This document shows positions 56,577-64,000 of a DNA stretch of 64,000 bases, one piece after another. Position 1 is the stretch's first letter; each line of letters opens with the position of its first letter. Origin of the DNA: Solitalea longa (lineage in GTDB: Bacteria > Bacteroidota > Bacteroidia > Sphingobacteriales > Sphingobacteriaceae); assembly GCF_002920915.1 (NCBI RefSeq), contig NZ_PQVF01000016.1, forward strand, positions 1 through 64,000, written 5' to 3'. Below the pieces are notes generated by a model, which ran no database searches, had not been told where the DNA came from, and saw only the letters and a list, made by a program, of their open reading frames with translations. The translations under genes and the position numbers were made by a program.

Positions 56577-56882
56577 TCACACTTTGATTTCTACTTCAAC
56601 ACCTGAAGGTAATTCAAGTTTCATCAACGCGTCAACAGTTTTAGCGTTTGAGCTATAGATATCCAATAAACGTTTGTAAGAACATAATTGGAACTGCTCA
56701 CGTGCTTTTTTGTTAACGTGTGGAGAACGAAGTACAGTGAATACTTTTTTCTCGGTTGGTAACGGAAGTGGTCCGCTAACTACTGCGCCAGTAGGCTTAA
56801 CAGTTTTTACGATTTTATCAGCTGACTTGTCAACTAAGTTGTAATCGTAAGATTTTAATTTAATACGAATTCTTTGGCTCAT
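56577..56882 (-). CDS. rpsJ: 30S ribosomal protein S10
   Basis: A 101-residue S10 with [38 protein letters not shown] (in part) and [14 protein letters not shown]. It is normally the first gene before rplC but here ends the str-type operon. The 125-bp gap to fusA holds an inverted repeat GAGATTTGT/ACAAATCTC (56955-56992). Confidence 0.97.
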   Translation of the reverse strand: MSQRIRIKLKSYDYNLVDKSADKIVKTVKPTGAVVSGPLPLPTEKKVFTVLRSPHVNKKAREQFQLCSYKRLLDIYSSNAKTVDALMKLELPSGVEVEIKV

Positions 56883-57007
56883 TTTGTTTTTGTTTGTTTC
56901 GCACCGTAAGAGCTATTTGCTACGGATTGAAGATTATCTTTTGATTTGAGAAGAGATTTGTAATTGAGAAGATCTCGAATCACAAATCTCAATACTCATA
57001 TCTGAAT

Positions 57008-59116
57008 TTATGCGTTTGCTTTTTTGCCTTTTACTTTAGCAATTACTTCTTCAGCAATATTTTTAGGAGCCTCAGCATAGTGAGAGAACTCCATTGTTGA
57101 AGTTGCACGACCAGAAGTAATAGTACGTAAGATAGTTACGTAACCAAACATTTCGCTCAATGGAACTTTAGCTTTGATTACTTGTGCACCGGCACGAGTA
57201 TCCATACCTTCCAATTGACCACGACGTTTGTTCAAGTCACCCATAACATCACCCATGTTCTCTTCTGGAGTAAGAACTTCTACCTTCATGATAGGTTCCA
57301 TTAACACCGGACGAGCTTTAGGTAACGCTTCACGGAACGCTGAACGAGCACAGATCTCAAATGAAAGAGCATCCGAGTCAACCGCGTGGAATGAACCGTC
57401 AAATAAACGAACTTTCATGTCGGTAACTTCGTAACCAGCTAACACACCGTTAACCATCGCTGATTTGAAACCTTTCTCAACTGAAGGAATGAACTCACGA
57501 GGAATTGAACCACCCACAATTTCGTTAACGAATTGTAGACCTGATTTACCTTCTTCAGTGATAGGAGAAATTTCAATTTGGATATCAGCGAATTTACCAC
57601 GACCACCTGATTGTTTTTTGTAAACCTCACGGTGAGTAACTGAACCAGTGATAGCCTCTTTGTATGATACTTGAGGAGCACCTTGGTTACACTCTACTTT
57701 AAACTCACGTTTCAAACGGTCAACGATGATCTCTAAGTGAAGCTCACCCATACCTGAGATAATAGTTTGACCAGTATCCTCGTCAGTTTTAACGCGGAAG
57801 GTAGGATCTTCTTCAGCAAGTTTTGCTAAAGCCATACCTAATTTATCAACATCGGCCTGAGTTTTAGGCTCAATTGCCAAACCAATAACTGGCTCAGGGA
57901 AATCCATCGCTTCAAGAATGATTGGATTTTTCTCCTCACAAAGAGTATCTCCGGTTTTGATATCTTTAAATCCAACGATAGCAGCAATATCACCAGCACC
58001 TACGTTAGGAATTGGGTTTTGCTTGTTGGCGTGCATTTGGAAGATACGAGAGATACGTTCTTTGTTTTCTGAACGAGCGTTATATACGTATGAACCAGCG
58101 TCTAAGTTACCCGAGTAAACACGGATAAAGCACAAACGACCTACGAATGGATCGGTTGCAATTTTAAATGCTAAAGCAGCAAATGGCTCTTTAACATCCG
58201 GTTTACGAACGATTTCTTCACCAGTATCAGGGTTAGTACCTTTAACGGCTTCCTGATCCATTGGCGAAGGCAATAACTCCATTACCAGGTCAAGCATAGT
58301 TTGTACACCTTTGTTTTTGAAAGATGAACCACAAACCATAGGAACGATAGAACCTGCTAATACAGCTTGACGTAATGCGTCTAATACTTCACGCTCAGTG
58401 ATTGAGTTAGGATCTTCGAAGAATTTCTCCATCAAAGACTCATCATACTCAGCTACTGATTCTAATAATTTCTCTCTCCACTCAGCAACTTCGTCTAACA
58501 TATCGTCAGGAATAGGAACTTCAGTAAAGGTCATCCCTTTATCGTGCTCATTCCAAACGATACCACGGTTGTTGATCAAGTCAACTACACCTTTGAATTG
58601 GTCTTCAGAACCGATAGGTAATTGCAAAGGAACTGCATTAGAACCTAACATATCTTTAACCTGCTTAACAACTTTTAAGAAGTCAGCACCTGAACGGTCC
58701 ATTTTGTTAACGAAACCGATACGAGATACGTTGTAGTTGTTAGCTAGGCGCCAGTTAGTCTCAGATTGAGGCTCAACACCATCAACTGCCGAGAATAAGA
58801 ACACCAATCCGTCCAATACACGTAATGAACGATTTACCTCAACGGTAAAGTCAACGTGACCTGGAGTATCGATAATGTTCACTTGGAACTTATTACCTCT
58901 ATAAGGCCAGAAAACGGTAGTAGCCGCTGAAGTAATGGTGATACCACGCTCAGCCTCTTGTACCATCCAGTCCATTGTTGAAGCACCTTCGTGAACCTCA
59001 CCAATTTTGTGGTTTACACCGGCATAATAAAGGATACGCTCAGTAGTAGTGGTCTTACCCGCATCAATGTGAGCAGCAATACCAATATTTCTCGTGAATT
59101 TTAAGTCTCTTGACAT
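57008..59116 (-). CDS. fusA: Elongation factor G
   Basis: A 702-residue translational GTPase that drives translocation. G motifs are [13 protein letters not shown] (G1), DTPGHVDF (G3) and NKMDRSGAD (G4). The later domains are intact, including [21 protein letters not shown] (in part) in domain V. Normal length. Located between rpsG and rpsJ. Confidence 0.98.
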   Translation of the reverse strand: MSRDLKFTRNIGIAAHIDAGKTTTTERILYYAGVNHKIGEVHEGASTMDWMVQEAERGITITSAATTVFWPYRGNKFQVNIIDTPGHVDFTVEVNRSLRVLDGLVFLFSAVDGVEPQSETNWRLANNYNVSRIGFVNKMDRSGADFLKVVKQVKDMLGSNAVPLQLPIGSEDQFKGVVDLINNRGIVWNEHDKGMTFTEVPIPDDMLDEVAEWREKLLESVAEYDESLMEKFFEDPNSITEREVLDALRQAVLAGSIVPMVCGSSFKNKGVQTMLDLVMELLPSPMDQEAVKGTNPDTGEEIVRKPDVKEPFAALAFKIATDPFVGRLCFIRVYSGNLDAGSYVYNARSENKERISRIFQMHANKQNPIPNVGAGDIAAIVGFKDIKTGDTLCEEKNPIILEAMDFPEPVIGLAIEPKTQADVDKLGMALAKLAEEDPTFRVKTDEDTGQTIISGMGELHLEIIVDRLKREFKVECNQGAPQVSYKEAITGSVTHREVYKKQSGGRGKFADIQIEISPITEEGKSGLQFVNEIVGGSIPREFIPSVEKGFKSAMVNGVLAGYEVTDMKVRLFDGSFHAVDSDALSFEICARSAFREALPKARPVLMEPIMKVEVLTPEENMGDVMGDLNKRRGQLEGMDTRAGAQVIKAKVPLSEMFGYVTILRTITSGRATSTMEFSHYAEAPKNIAEEVIAKVKGKKANA

Positions 59117-59156
59117 CTTTTTATCAATTATAGATTGAGAGAATGCGAGAATGAGA

Positions 59157-59215
59157 GAATGATAGAAGAAAATCTATTCAATCCTTCTATCATTCATTCA
59201 TTCATTCATTCAATT
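59157..59215. repeat. Hairpin and ATTC microsatellite between rpsG and fusA
   Basis: GAATGATAGAAG (59157-59168) is exactly inverted at 59184-59195. The right arm runs into five to six ATTC/CATT units up to 59215. This lies in the 100-bp leader of fusA; it may be a weak attenuator or simply repeat DNA. Confidence 0.6.
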
Positions 59216-59216
59216 C

Positions 59217-59684
59217 TTAGAAACGGAAGTGAGAGAACGCTTTGTTAGCCTCAGCCATTTTATGCGTATCCTCTTTTTTCTTAACCGCAGCACCTTCTCC
59301 TTTAGCAGCAGCGATGATCTCGCCAGCTAAACGCTCATTCATGGTTTTTTCACCACGACGACGTGCATAAAGAATCATCCATTTCATACCTAACGCTAAT
59401 TTACGGTCAGGACGAACTTCAGTAGGAACCTGGAAGTTAGCACCACCTACACGGCGGCTTTTAACCTCTACAGCAGGCATAATGTTAGCTAATGCTTTTT
59501 TCCAAGCATCTAAACCATTTTCGCTGGTTTTTTTCTCAACTAGTTCTACAGCTTTGTAGAAAATATCGTACGCAATACTTTTTTTACCATCCCACATCAT
59601 GTGATTAACGAAACGGGTTACCATTACGTCATTGAATTTAGGATCTGGCAAAATGATGCGCTTCTTAGGGGTTGCCTTTCTCAT
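59217..59684 (-). CDS. rpsG: 30S ribosomal protein S7
   Basis: A 155-residue S7 starting [19 protein letters not shown], with [19 protein letters not shown] and [18 protein letters not shown]. It nucleates assembly of the 30S head and is the usual repressor of the str operon. It follows rpsL by 32 bp. Confidence 0.97.
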   Translation of the reverse strand: MRKATPKKRIILPDPKFNDVMVTRFVNHMMWDGKKSIAYDIFYKAVELVEKKTSENGLDAWKKALANIMPAVEVKSRRVGGANFQVPTEVRPDRKLALGMKWMILYARRRGEKTMNERLAGEIIAAAKGEGAAVKKKEDTHKMAEANKAFSHFRF

Positions 59685-59716
59685 TTTGTTTTAATGTCTT
59701 TGTTGCCTTGAATTAA

Positions 59717-60136
59717 TTACTTCTTCTTGCCACCTTTTCCTTTGGCAGCAGCTGGTGCTTGTCCTGGTTTAGGACGTTTAGTACCGTACTTAGAACGACG
59801 CTGGTTACGGCCTTCAACACCTGAAGTATCCAATGCGCCACGGATGATGTGGTAACGTACACCTGGTAAGTCTTTCACACGACCACCACGGATCAATACG
59901 ATCGAGTGCTCTTGTAAGTTGTGACCTTCACCTGGGATGTACGCATTCACCTCTTTACCATTGGTTAAACGCACACGGGCAACTTTACGCATTGCAGAGT
60001 TAGGTTTTTTTGGGGTAGTAGTGTATACACGGGTACACACGCCTCTTCGCTGTGGACATGAATCCAACGCTGGTGACTTACTCTTTTCCACCAGAGCTAC
60101 TCTACCTTTTCTTACTAATTGCTGAATAGTAGGCAT
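59717..60136 (-). CDS. rpsL: 30S ribosomal protein S12
   Basis: A 139-residue S12 with [19 protein letters not shown] (wild-type lysine at the streptomycin site) and [21 protein letters not shown] (in part). It has a basic extension of about 15 residues ([13 protein letters not shown]) beyond the usual 124. First gene of the operon, with a promoter at 60183-60214. Confidence 0.97.
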   Translation of the reverse strand: MPTIQQLVRKGRVALVEKSKSPALDSCPQRRGVCTRVYTTTPKKPNSAMRKVARVRLTNGKEVNAYIPGEGHNLQEHSIVLIRGGRVKDLPGVRYHIIRGALDTSGVEGRNQRRSKYGTKRPKPGQAPAAAKGKGGKKK

Positions 60137-60163
60137 TTTTGCTTTATAAAATTTAAATACTAC

Positions 60164-60214
60164 ACCCCTAATTTGGGGTCTGCAAAAGTAGAAACTTATT
60201 TCCTATTTCACAAC
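60164..60214 (-). promoter_or_regulatory. Promoter and leader hairpin of the rpsL operon
   Basis: On the minus strand TACTTTTG (complement of 60183-60190) fits TAnnTTTG; GTTG lies 20 bp upstream (complement of 60211-60214) as -33. Just inside the transcript ACCCC/GGGGT (60164-60168 with 60175-60179) forms a short hairpin that could belong to an autoregulatory leader. Confidence 0.7.
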
Positions 60215-60258
60215 AGCTGATAGTAATTTAATATTCAGTTAATTAGATTAGTTCATAG

Positions 60259-60360
60259 ATGATGGCCCATGGCCTATAGAATTAGATAACGCGATGGAAA
60301 ACATTAGAACTATACTGAATACCCACATTCTATTTACTATGGACTATGGACCATGGACTA
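60259..60360. repeat. Short repeats of the CCATGGACTATGG type
   Basis: Between the rpsL leader and the next minus-strand gene, overlapping copies of CTATGGACTATGGACC and GGCCCATGGCC occur. They look like a third simple repeat type, self-complementary through CCATGG. No function can be assigned. Confidence 0.5.
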
Positions 60361-60996
60361 TTTCTTAACCACATGCCAGGGCTTTTGCCATTCGGGAAGT
60401 TTTACCGGATGTTCAAACTGAATCATTCGCTCGTTATCTATAAACGAAATTCCATAAGTTTTTAAATCAGCAGAAGAGTTTCGGTTTAAATCGATCACCT
60501 TATAACTTGCTGAGCGATTAAAAATGCAAATGGCTTCAGGAAGCATCGGCTTATTGTTTAATACAGGCACTTTCATCATTACTTTAAATCGTCCGGTAGA
60601 TAACACCCGGGAGGTACCATCATCAACAAAGAACTTGGTTTGCTCAACACCATTGGCTTCTATCCTACCTTCCATTGTCCATAACTGGTTGGATGTTTCC
60701 ATTAAAGCAAGCTTTTGCTTCAATTCTACATTTTCTGTTTTAAGCGTTTTAATTGTTTCATCATTACTCAAGGAAACTGTTTCTTTATTAAAATCATGTT
60801 GGGTAATAAAATAAATGAAGCCCATCAGCAGCAGAAATAATAAAAAATAAGCGGCAAATGCACCGGACAGGTTTAAGGTCAAACCTTTAAAAGGCCCTTT
60901 TACTGACGTTTTGGAAGGCAGTGTTTTATATAATATATAGGCCGGAATTATAGGCAATAATGTAATTACCACCAGATAGACTAATTGATTGTTCAT
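60358..60996 (-). CDS. Membrane protein of unknown function
   Basis: A 212-residue protein with two membrane helices near the N-terminus (VYLVVITLLPIIPAYILY and LSGAFAAYFLLFLLLMGFIYFI, in part). A short coiled coil (TLKTENVELKQKLALMET) and a beta-rich C-terminal domain (about residues 105-212) follow. No family was recognised. Its stop overlaps the repeat tract before the rpsL promoter and no terminator is seen. Confidence 0.7.
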   Translation of the reverse strand: MNNQLVYLVVITLLPIIPAYILYKTLPSKTSVKGPFKGLTLNLSGAFAAYFLLFLLLMGFIYFITQHDFNKETVSLSNDETIKTLKTENVELKQKLALMETSNQLWTMEGRIEANGVEQTKFFVDDGTSRVLSTGRFKVMMKVPVLNNKPMLPEAICIFNRSASYKVIDLNRNSSADLKTYGISFIDNERMIQFEHPVKLPEWQKPWHVVKK

Positions 60997-61131
60997 AAGC
61001 GCGTAAATTAGAGATGATTAAATTTACAAATTAGCTCAAGCAGATCTAAAGAATTCATTAACTATTGATTAATCTTGAATGATTTTAATTAACTATATAT
61101 CTATTTACTTTTATAGGTATAATCTAACTAT

Positions 61132-62133
61132 ATGAAAAAAGTGCTAAAGATTGTTTTATTTCTAATTATTGCAGTGGTTATTGCTTACCTGCTCGGTCCT
61201 ACTCCTGAAAAACCTGTTTATAATGCTCAACTTCCATCGGTACCCTCCTCCCCCTCCGATCTTGAAAATTATGTTCACGGAATTGATGTTTACCACAAGG
61301 TAAAACCCGGAAATGGTTCGGAAATAGTTTGGAATGACTCTGTTAAATCAAAAACCGAATATGTGATCCTCTACCTGCATGGTTTTTCTGCGAGTCATGA
61401 AGAGGGCAATCCTCTTCACCGTAATTTTGCCAAGCGCTATGGATGCAACTTATATTTAACCCGACTGGCCGAACATGGAATTGACACAACCGATGCCATG
61501 GCTAATTTAACTGCTGAAAATTATTGGAGAAGTGCGGTTCAAGCTTATGCGATAGCCAAGCAGCTGGGTAATAAAGTTATTATTCTGAGCACCTCTACAG
61601 GTGGAACTCTGGCATTAAAATTAGCAGCTCAATTTCCAGAAATCTTTGCCCTTATCAACCTTTCGCCAAATATTGCCATAAACGACCCTGCAGCTTTTAT
61701 AGCCAACAACCATTGGGGATTACAGTTAGCGGAACTCGTTACAGGCGGCAAATACAGAAGTATTGATGTAGACACGGATGAAGGACCAAAATATTGGTAT
61801 TATAAATACAGGATCGAATCAGTTACCGCCCTGGAAGAGCTGTTGGAAACTTCAATGACCAAAGAAACCTTTGAAAAGGTAAAGTGCCCCGTTTTAACGG
61901 TTTGTTATTATAAAGATGAACAACACCAGGATCCGGTGGTAAAAGTATCAGCCATGAGAAATATGATGGAACAGATCGGAACACCATCAGCATTAAAGAA
62001 GTTCGTACCTTTATCTACTCCCGAAAACCATGTGCTGGCAAACCCTTTGAAAAGCAAAGACATTAAAAGTGTTGAAAACGTATGTTATAGCTTTGCTGAG
62101 AAGGTATTAAAACTTAAACCTATGGGAATTTAG
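61132..62133 (+). CDS. Membrane-anchored alpha/beta hydrolase
   Basis: A 333-residue serine hydrolase. Residues 5-21 form a membrane anchor. [12 protein letters not shown] supplies the oxyanion-hole region, and S155 in LSTSTGG (the G-x-S-x-G position, with Ser for the first Gly) is the likely nucleophile. PENHVLANP near the end carries the catalytic histidine. It resembles carboxylesterase/lysophospholipase-type enzymes; the substrate is unknown. It is 47 bp upstream of pgi on the same strand. Confidence 0.82.
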   Translation: MKKVLKIVLFLIIAVVIAYLLGPTPEKPVYNAQLPSVPSSPSDLENYVHGIDVYHKVKPGNGSEIVWNDSVKSKTEYVILYLHGFSASHEEGNPLHRNFAKRYGCNLYLTRLAEHGIDTTDAMANLTAENYWRSAVQAYAIAKQLGNKVIILSTSTGGTLALKLAAQFPEIFALINLSPNIAINDPAAFIANNHWGLQLAELVTGGKYRSIDVDTDEGPKYWYYKYRIESVTALEELLETSMTKETFEKVKCPVLTVCYYKDEQHQDPVVKVSAMRNMMEQIGTPSALKKFVPLSTPENHVLANPLKSKDIKSVENVCYSFAEKVLKLKPMGI

Positions 62134-62142
62134 TTAATTGTG

Positions 62143-62150
62143 TATTTTTG
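62143..62150 (+). promoter_or_regulatory. Possible -7 box of pgi
   Basis: TATTTTTG fits TAnnTTTG and lies 30 bp before the pgi start, but no TTTG occurs 19 bp upstream. Read-through from the hydrolase gene is equally possible. Confidence 0.35.
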
Positions 62151-62180
62151 ACACTTTGCTTAACACAACAGTATAATAAT

Positions 62181-63830
62181 ATGGCCCTTAAAAGCATAAA
62201 CCCAACTGCAACCAATGCCTGGAAAAAGCTTGAACAGCATTACCAGGAAATCAAAGACGCTCATTTACGTGATTTTTTTGCCAATGATTTAAATCGTTTT
62301 CAAACACATCACCTAAAGTTCAACGATATTTTAGTTGACTATTCGAAGAATCGAATCAACAATACCACGTTTAAGCTTTTAATTGAATTGGCTGAAGAGT
62401 GCGGTTTAAAAGATGCCATCGAAAAGCAATTTTCAGGTGATATTATTAACGCTACCGAGAAACGTGCTGTTTTACATAGTGCCTTACGCAATCGCAAAAA
62501 CACACCAGTTTTGGTTGATGGGAATGATGTAATGCCTGATGTAAATGCGGTTTTAGCACAAATGAAATCATTTTCTGCTAAAGTAATTTCGGGCGATTGG
62601 AAAGGTTATTCAGGAAAACAAATTACCGATGTGGTAAACATTGGAATTGGGGGATCGGATCTAGGTCCTTATATGGTTTGCGAAGCATTGAAGCATTATA
62701 AAACCCGTTTGAACATGCACTTTGTTTCAAACGTTGACGGGGCTCATATTGCAGAAACATTAAAAAATCTAAATGCCGAAAGCACTTTATTTATCATCGC
62801 TTCCAAAACCTTTACCACGCAAGAAACCATGACCAATGCGCTTTCTGCAAGAGACTGGTTCTTGAAATCGGCAAAAGATAACGCGGCTGTTGCTAAGCAC
62901 TTTGTGGCGCTTTCTACCAATAAAACCAAAGTAACTGAATTTGGTATCGATGAAGATAATATGTTCGGTTTCTGGGATTGGGTTGGTGGTCGTTATTCAT
63001 TATGGAGTGCCATTGGACTTTCAATATGTTTAAGTGTTGGTTTTGATAAGTTCGAAGAACTTTTAGATGGTGCTCATGCCATGGATGAGCATTTCCAATC
63101 GGAAGATTTTGATAAAAACATACCGGTAATTTTGGCTTTATTGGGCATTTGGTATAATAATTTCTTCGGAGCAGAAAGTCATGCCTTATTACCTTACGAT
63201 CAGTACTTACACCGTTTTGCTGCTTATTTCCAACAAGGAGATATGGAAAGCAATGGTAAATATATCGACCGTTCGGGCAATGAAGTTAGCTACCAAACCG
63301 GACCAATTATTTGGGGTGAACCTGGAACAAATGGTCAGCATGCGTTCTATCAGTTGATCCACCAGGGAACTAAATTAATTCCTGCTGATTTTCTTGCTGC
63401 TGCTCAACCGTTAAATGACATGGGCGATCATCAGGAAAAATTGCTTTCTAATTTCTTTGCTCAAACCGAAGCATTGGCTTTCGGAAAAACTGAAGCCGTT
63501 GTAAGAGAAGAGTTTTTAGGTTCAGGAAAATCAAAAGAAGAAATTGATTTCATTACACCTTATAAGGTATTTGAAGGCAATCGTCCAACCAACTCCATTA
63601 TTTATAAACGATTAACTCCTTTTAACCTGGGAGCATTATTAGCTATGTATGAGCAAAAAATATATGTTCAGGGAGTAATTTGGAATATTTTCAGTTTCGA
63701 TCAATGGGGAGTTGAGTTGGGTAAACAACTGGCCAATGTTATTCTGCCCGAATTAATGTCAAGCGATAAAATCACTTCTCATGATTCTTCAACCAACGGG
63801 TTGATCAATGCGTGGAAGGAAATGAAATAA
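62181..63830 (+). CDS. pgi: Glucose-6-phosphate isomerase
   Basis: A 549-residue isomerase interconverting glucose 6-phosphate and fructose 6-phosphate. [18 protein letters not shown] and [13 protein letters not shown] bind phosphate, [18 protein letters not shown] is the family signature, and [14 protein letters not shown] lies in the C-terminal part. It feeds both glycolysis and the sugar-nucleotide pathways used in the left half of the window. The start at 62181 gives the usual N-terminus; an open extension of 11 residues upstream is not family-like. Confidence 0.97.
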   Translation: MALKSINPTATNAWKKLEQHYQEIKDAHLRDFFANDLNRFQTHHLKFNDILVDYSKNRINNTTFKLLIELAEECGLKDAIEKQFSGDIINATEKRAVLHSALRNRKNTPVLVDGNDVMPDVNAVLAQMKSFSAKVISGDWKGYSGKQITDVVNIGIGGSDLGPYMVCEALKHYKTRLNMHFVSNVDGAHIAETLKNLNAESTLFIIASKTFTTQETMTNALSARDWFLKSAKDNAAVAKHFVALSTNKTKVTEFGIDEDNMFGFWDWVGGRYSLWSAIGLSICLSVGFDKFEELLDGAHAMDEHFQSEDFDKNIPVILALLGIWYNNFFGAESHALLPYDQYLHRFAAYFQQGDMESNGKYIDRSGNEVSYQTGPIIWGEPGTNGQHAFYQLIHQGTKLIPADFLAAAQPLNDMGDHQEKLLSNFFAQTEALAFGKTEAVVREEFLGSGKSKEEIDFITPYKVFEGNRPTNSIIYKRLTPFNLGALLAMYEQKIYVQGVIWNIFSFDQWGVELGKQLANVILPELMSSDKITSHDSSTNGLINAWKEMK

Positions 63831-63845
63831 AACTTAGATACTTAT

Positions 63846-63883
63846 AAAAACTCCCTAACTGTTATAGAAAGGGAGTTTTTTAT
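63846..63883 (+). terminator. Bidirectional terminator after pgi
   Basis: AAAAACTCCCT pairs with AGGGAGTTTTT around a 10-12 base loop, with T-runs on both strands. It lies 15 bp behind pgi and 18 bp behind the stop of the convergent partial gene. Confidence 0.88.
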
Positions 63884-63900
63884 TTTAAAGATTGTTCCTT

Positions 63901-64000
63901 TTAGAAAAAAAGCACCTTTTCCAATGTATTTTGGTACTTTTTATTATCTAACGACACTTCGTTTAGTAATGTATTTGTAGATAATTTAGATACTTTAAAG
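63901..64000 (-). CDS. Partial CDS (C-terminus only), unidentified
   Basis: On the minus strand an open frame enters from the right edge and ends at the stop complementary to 63901-63903, reading ...LSTNTLLNEVSLDNKKYQ and ending LEKVLFF. The terminator directly behind it supports a real gene end. The 32 residues seen do not identify a family. Confidence 0.5.
   Translation of the reverse strand, partial: FKVSKLSTNTLLNEVSLDNKKYQNTLEKVLFF

Noticed and set aside
1-64000. tRNA and rRNA genes
   Set aside because: No tRNA T-arm pattern or rRNA segment was noticed on either strand while reading; a covariance scan was not possible here.

Overview
The window looks like a chromosomal segment of a member of the Bacteroidota, most likely the Sphingobacteriia (inference). 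Three things point there: TTTG-N19-TAnnTTTG promoters, a type IX secretion cargo with its PorP/SprF partner, and zinc-ligand-free L36 and S14. No tRNA, rRNA, CRISPR array or intact insertion sequence was found.

Left part (about 0.4-31.4 kb): a Wzx/Wzy-type capsule or exopolysaccharide locus in pieces. Export genes come first (Wza-like lipoprotein, Wzc-like tyrosine kinase). Then follow a nucleotide-sugar dehydrogenase, a dTDP-3-acetamido-3,6-dideoxyhexose module (two ketoisomerases, N-acyltransferase, aminotransferase), a flippase, a polymerase, five glycosyltransferases and three more acyltransferases. The rfbA-rfbD-rfbB operon has its own promoter and terminator and lacks rfbC. After a repeat-rich accessory stretch the theme resumes with an initiating phosphoglycosyltransferase, a Wzi/RemB-like outer membrane barrel and a convergent PHP-type tyrosine phosphatase, the expected counterpart of Wzc.

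Accessory stretch (21.4-26.6 kb): a Fic protein, two paralogous outer-membrane barrels, a small GIY-YIG nuclease gene and hundreds of bases of repeats. The main repeat is a REP-like hairpin with a conserved 12-nt core (GAGCGNAGTCGA) and stems that differ between copies but stay paired. Copies form head-to-head doublets and tandem arrays, and one doublet lies in frame inside the dehydrogenase gene at 3.97-4.07 kb. A second family of AT-rich palindromes surrounds fic, next to a 51-bp remnant of a second fic copy.

Right part (31.4-64 kb): on the minus strand, the S10-spc-alpha ribosomal superoperon from rplC to rplQ, with secY, map, infA, rpmJ and rpoA. The str-type operon rpsL-rpsG-fusA-rpsJ lies 10.4 kb upstream of rplC. 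Between rpsJ and rplC sit a membrane TPR-HTH regulator, a 2258-residue type IX secreted adhesin-like protein and a PorP/SprF protein. Terminators after rpsJ and after the SprF gene, and a consensus promoter before rplC, show that the superoperon is really split here. The window ends with a membrane protein, an alpha/beta hydrolase, pgi with a terminator, and the tail of an unidentified minus-strand gene.
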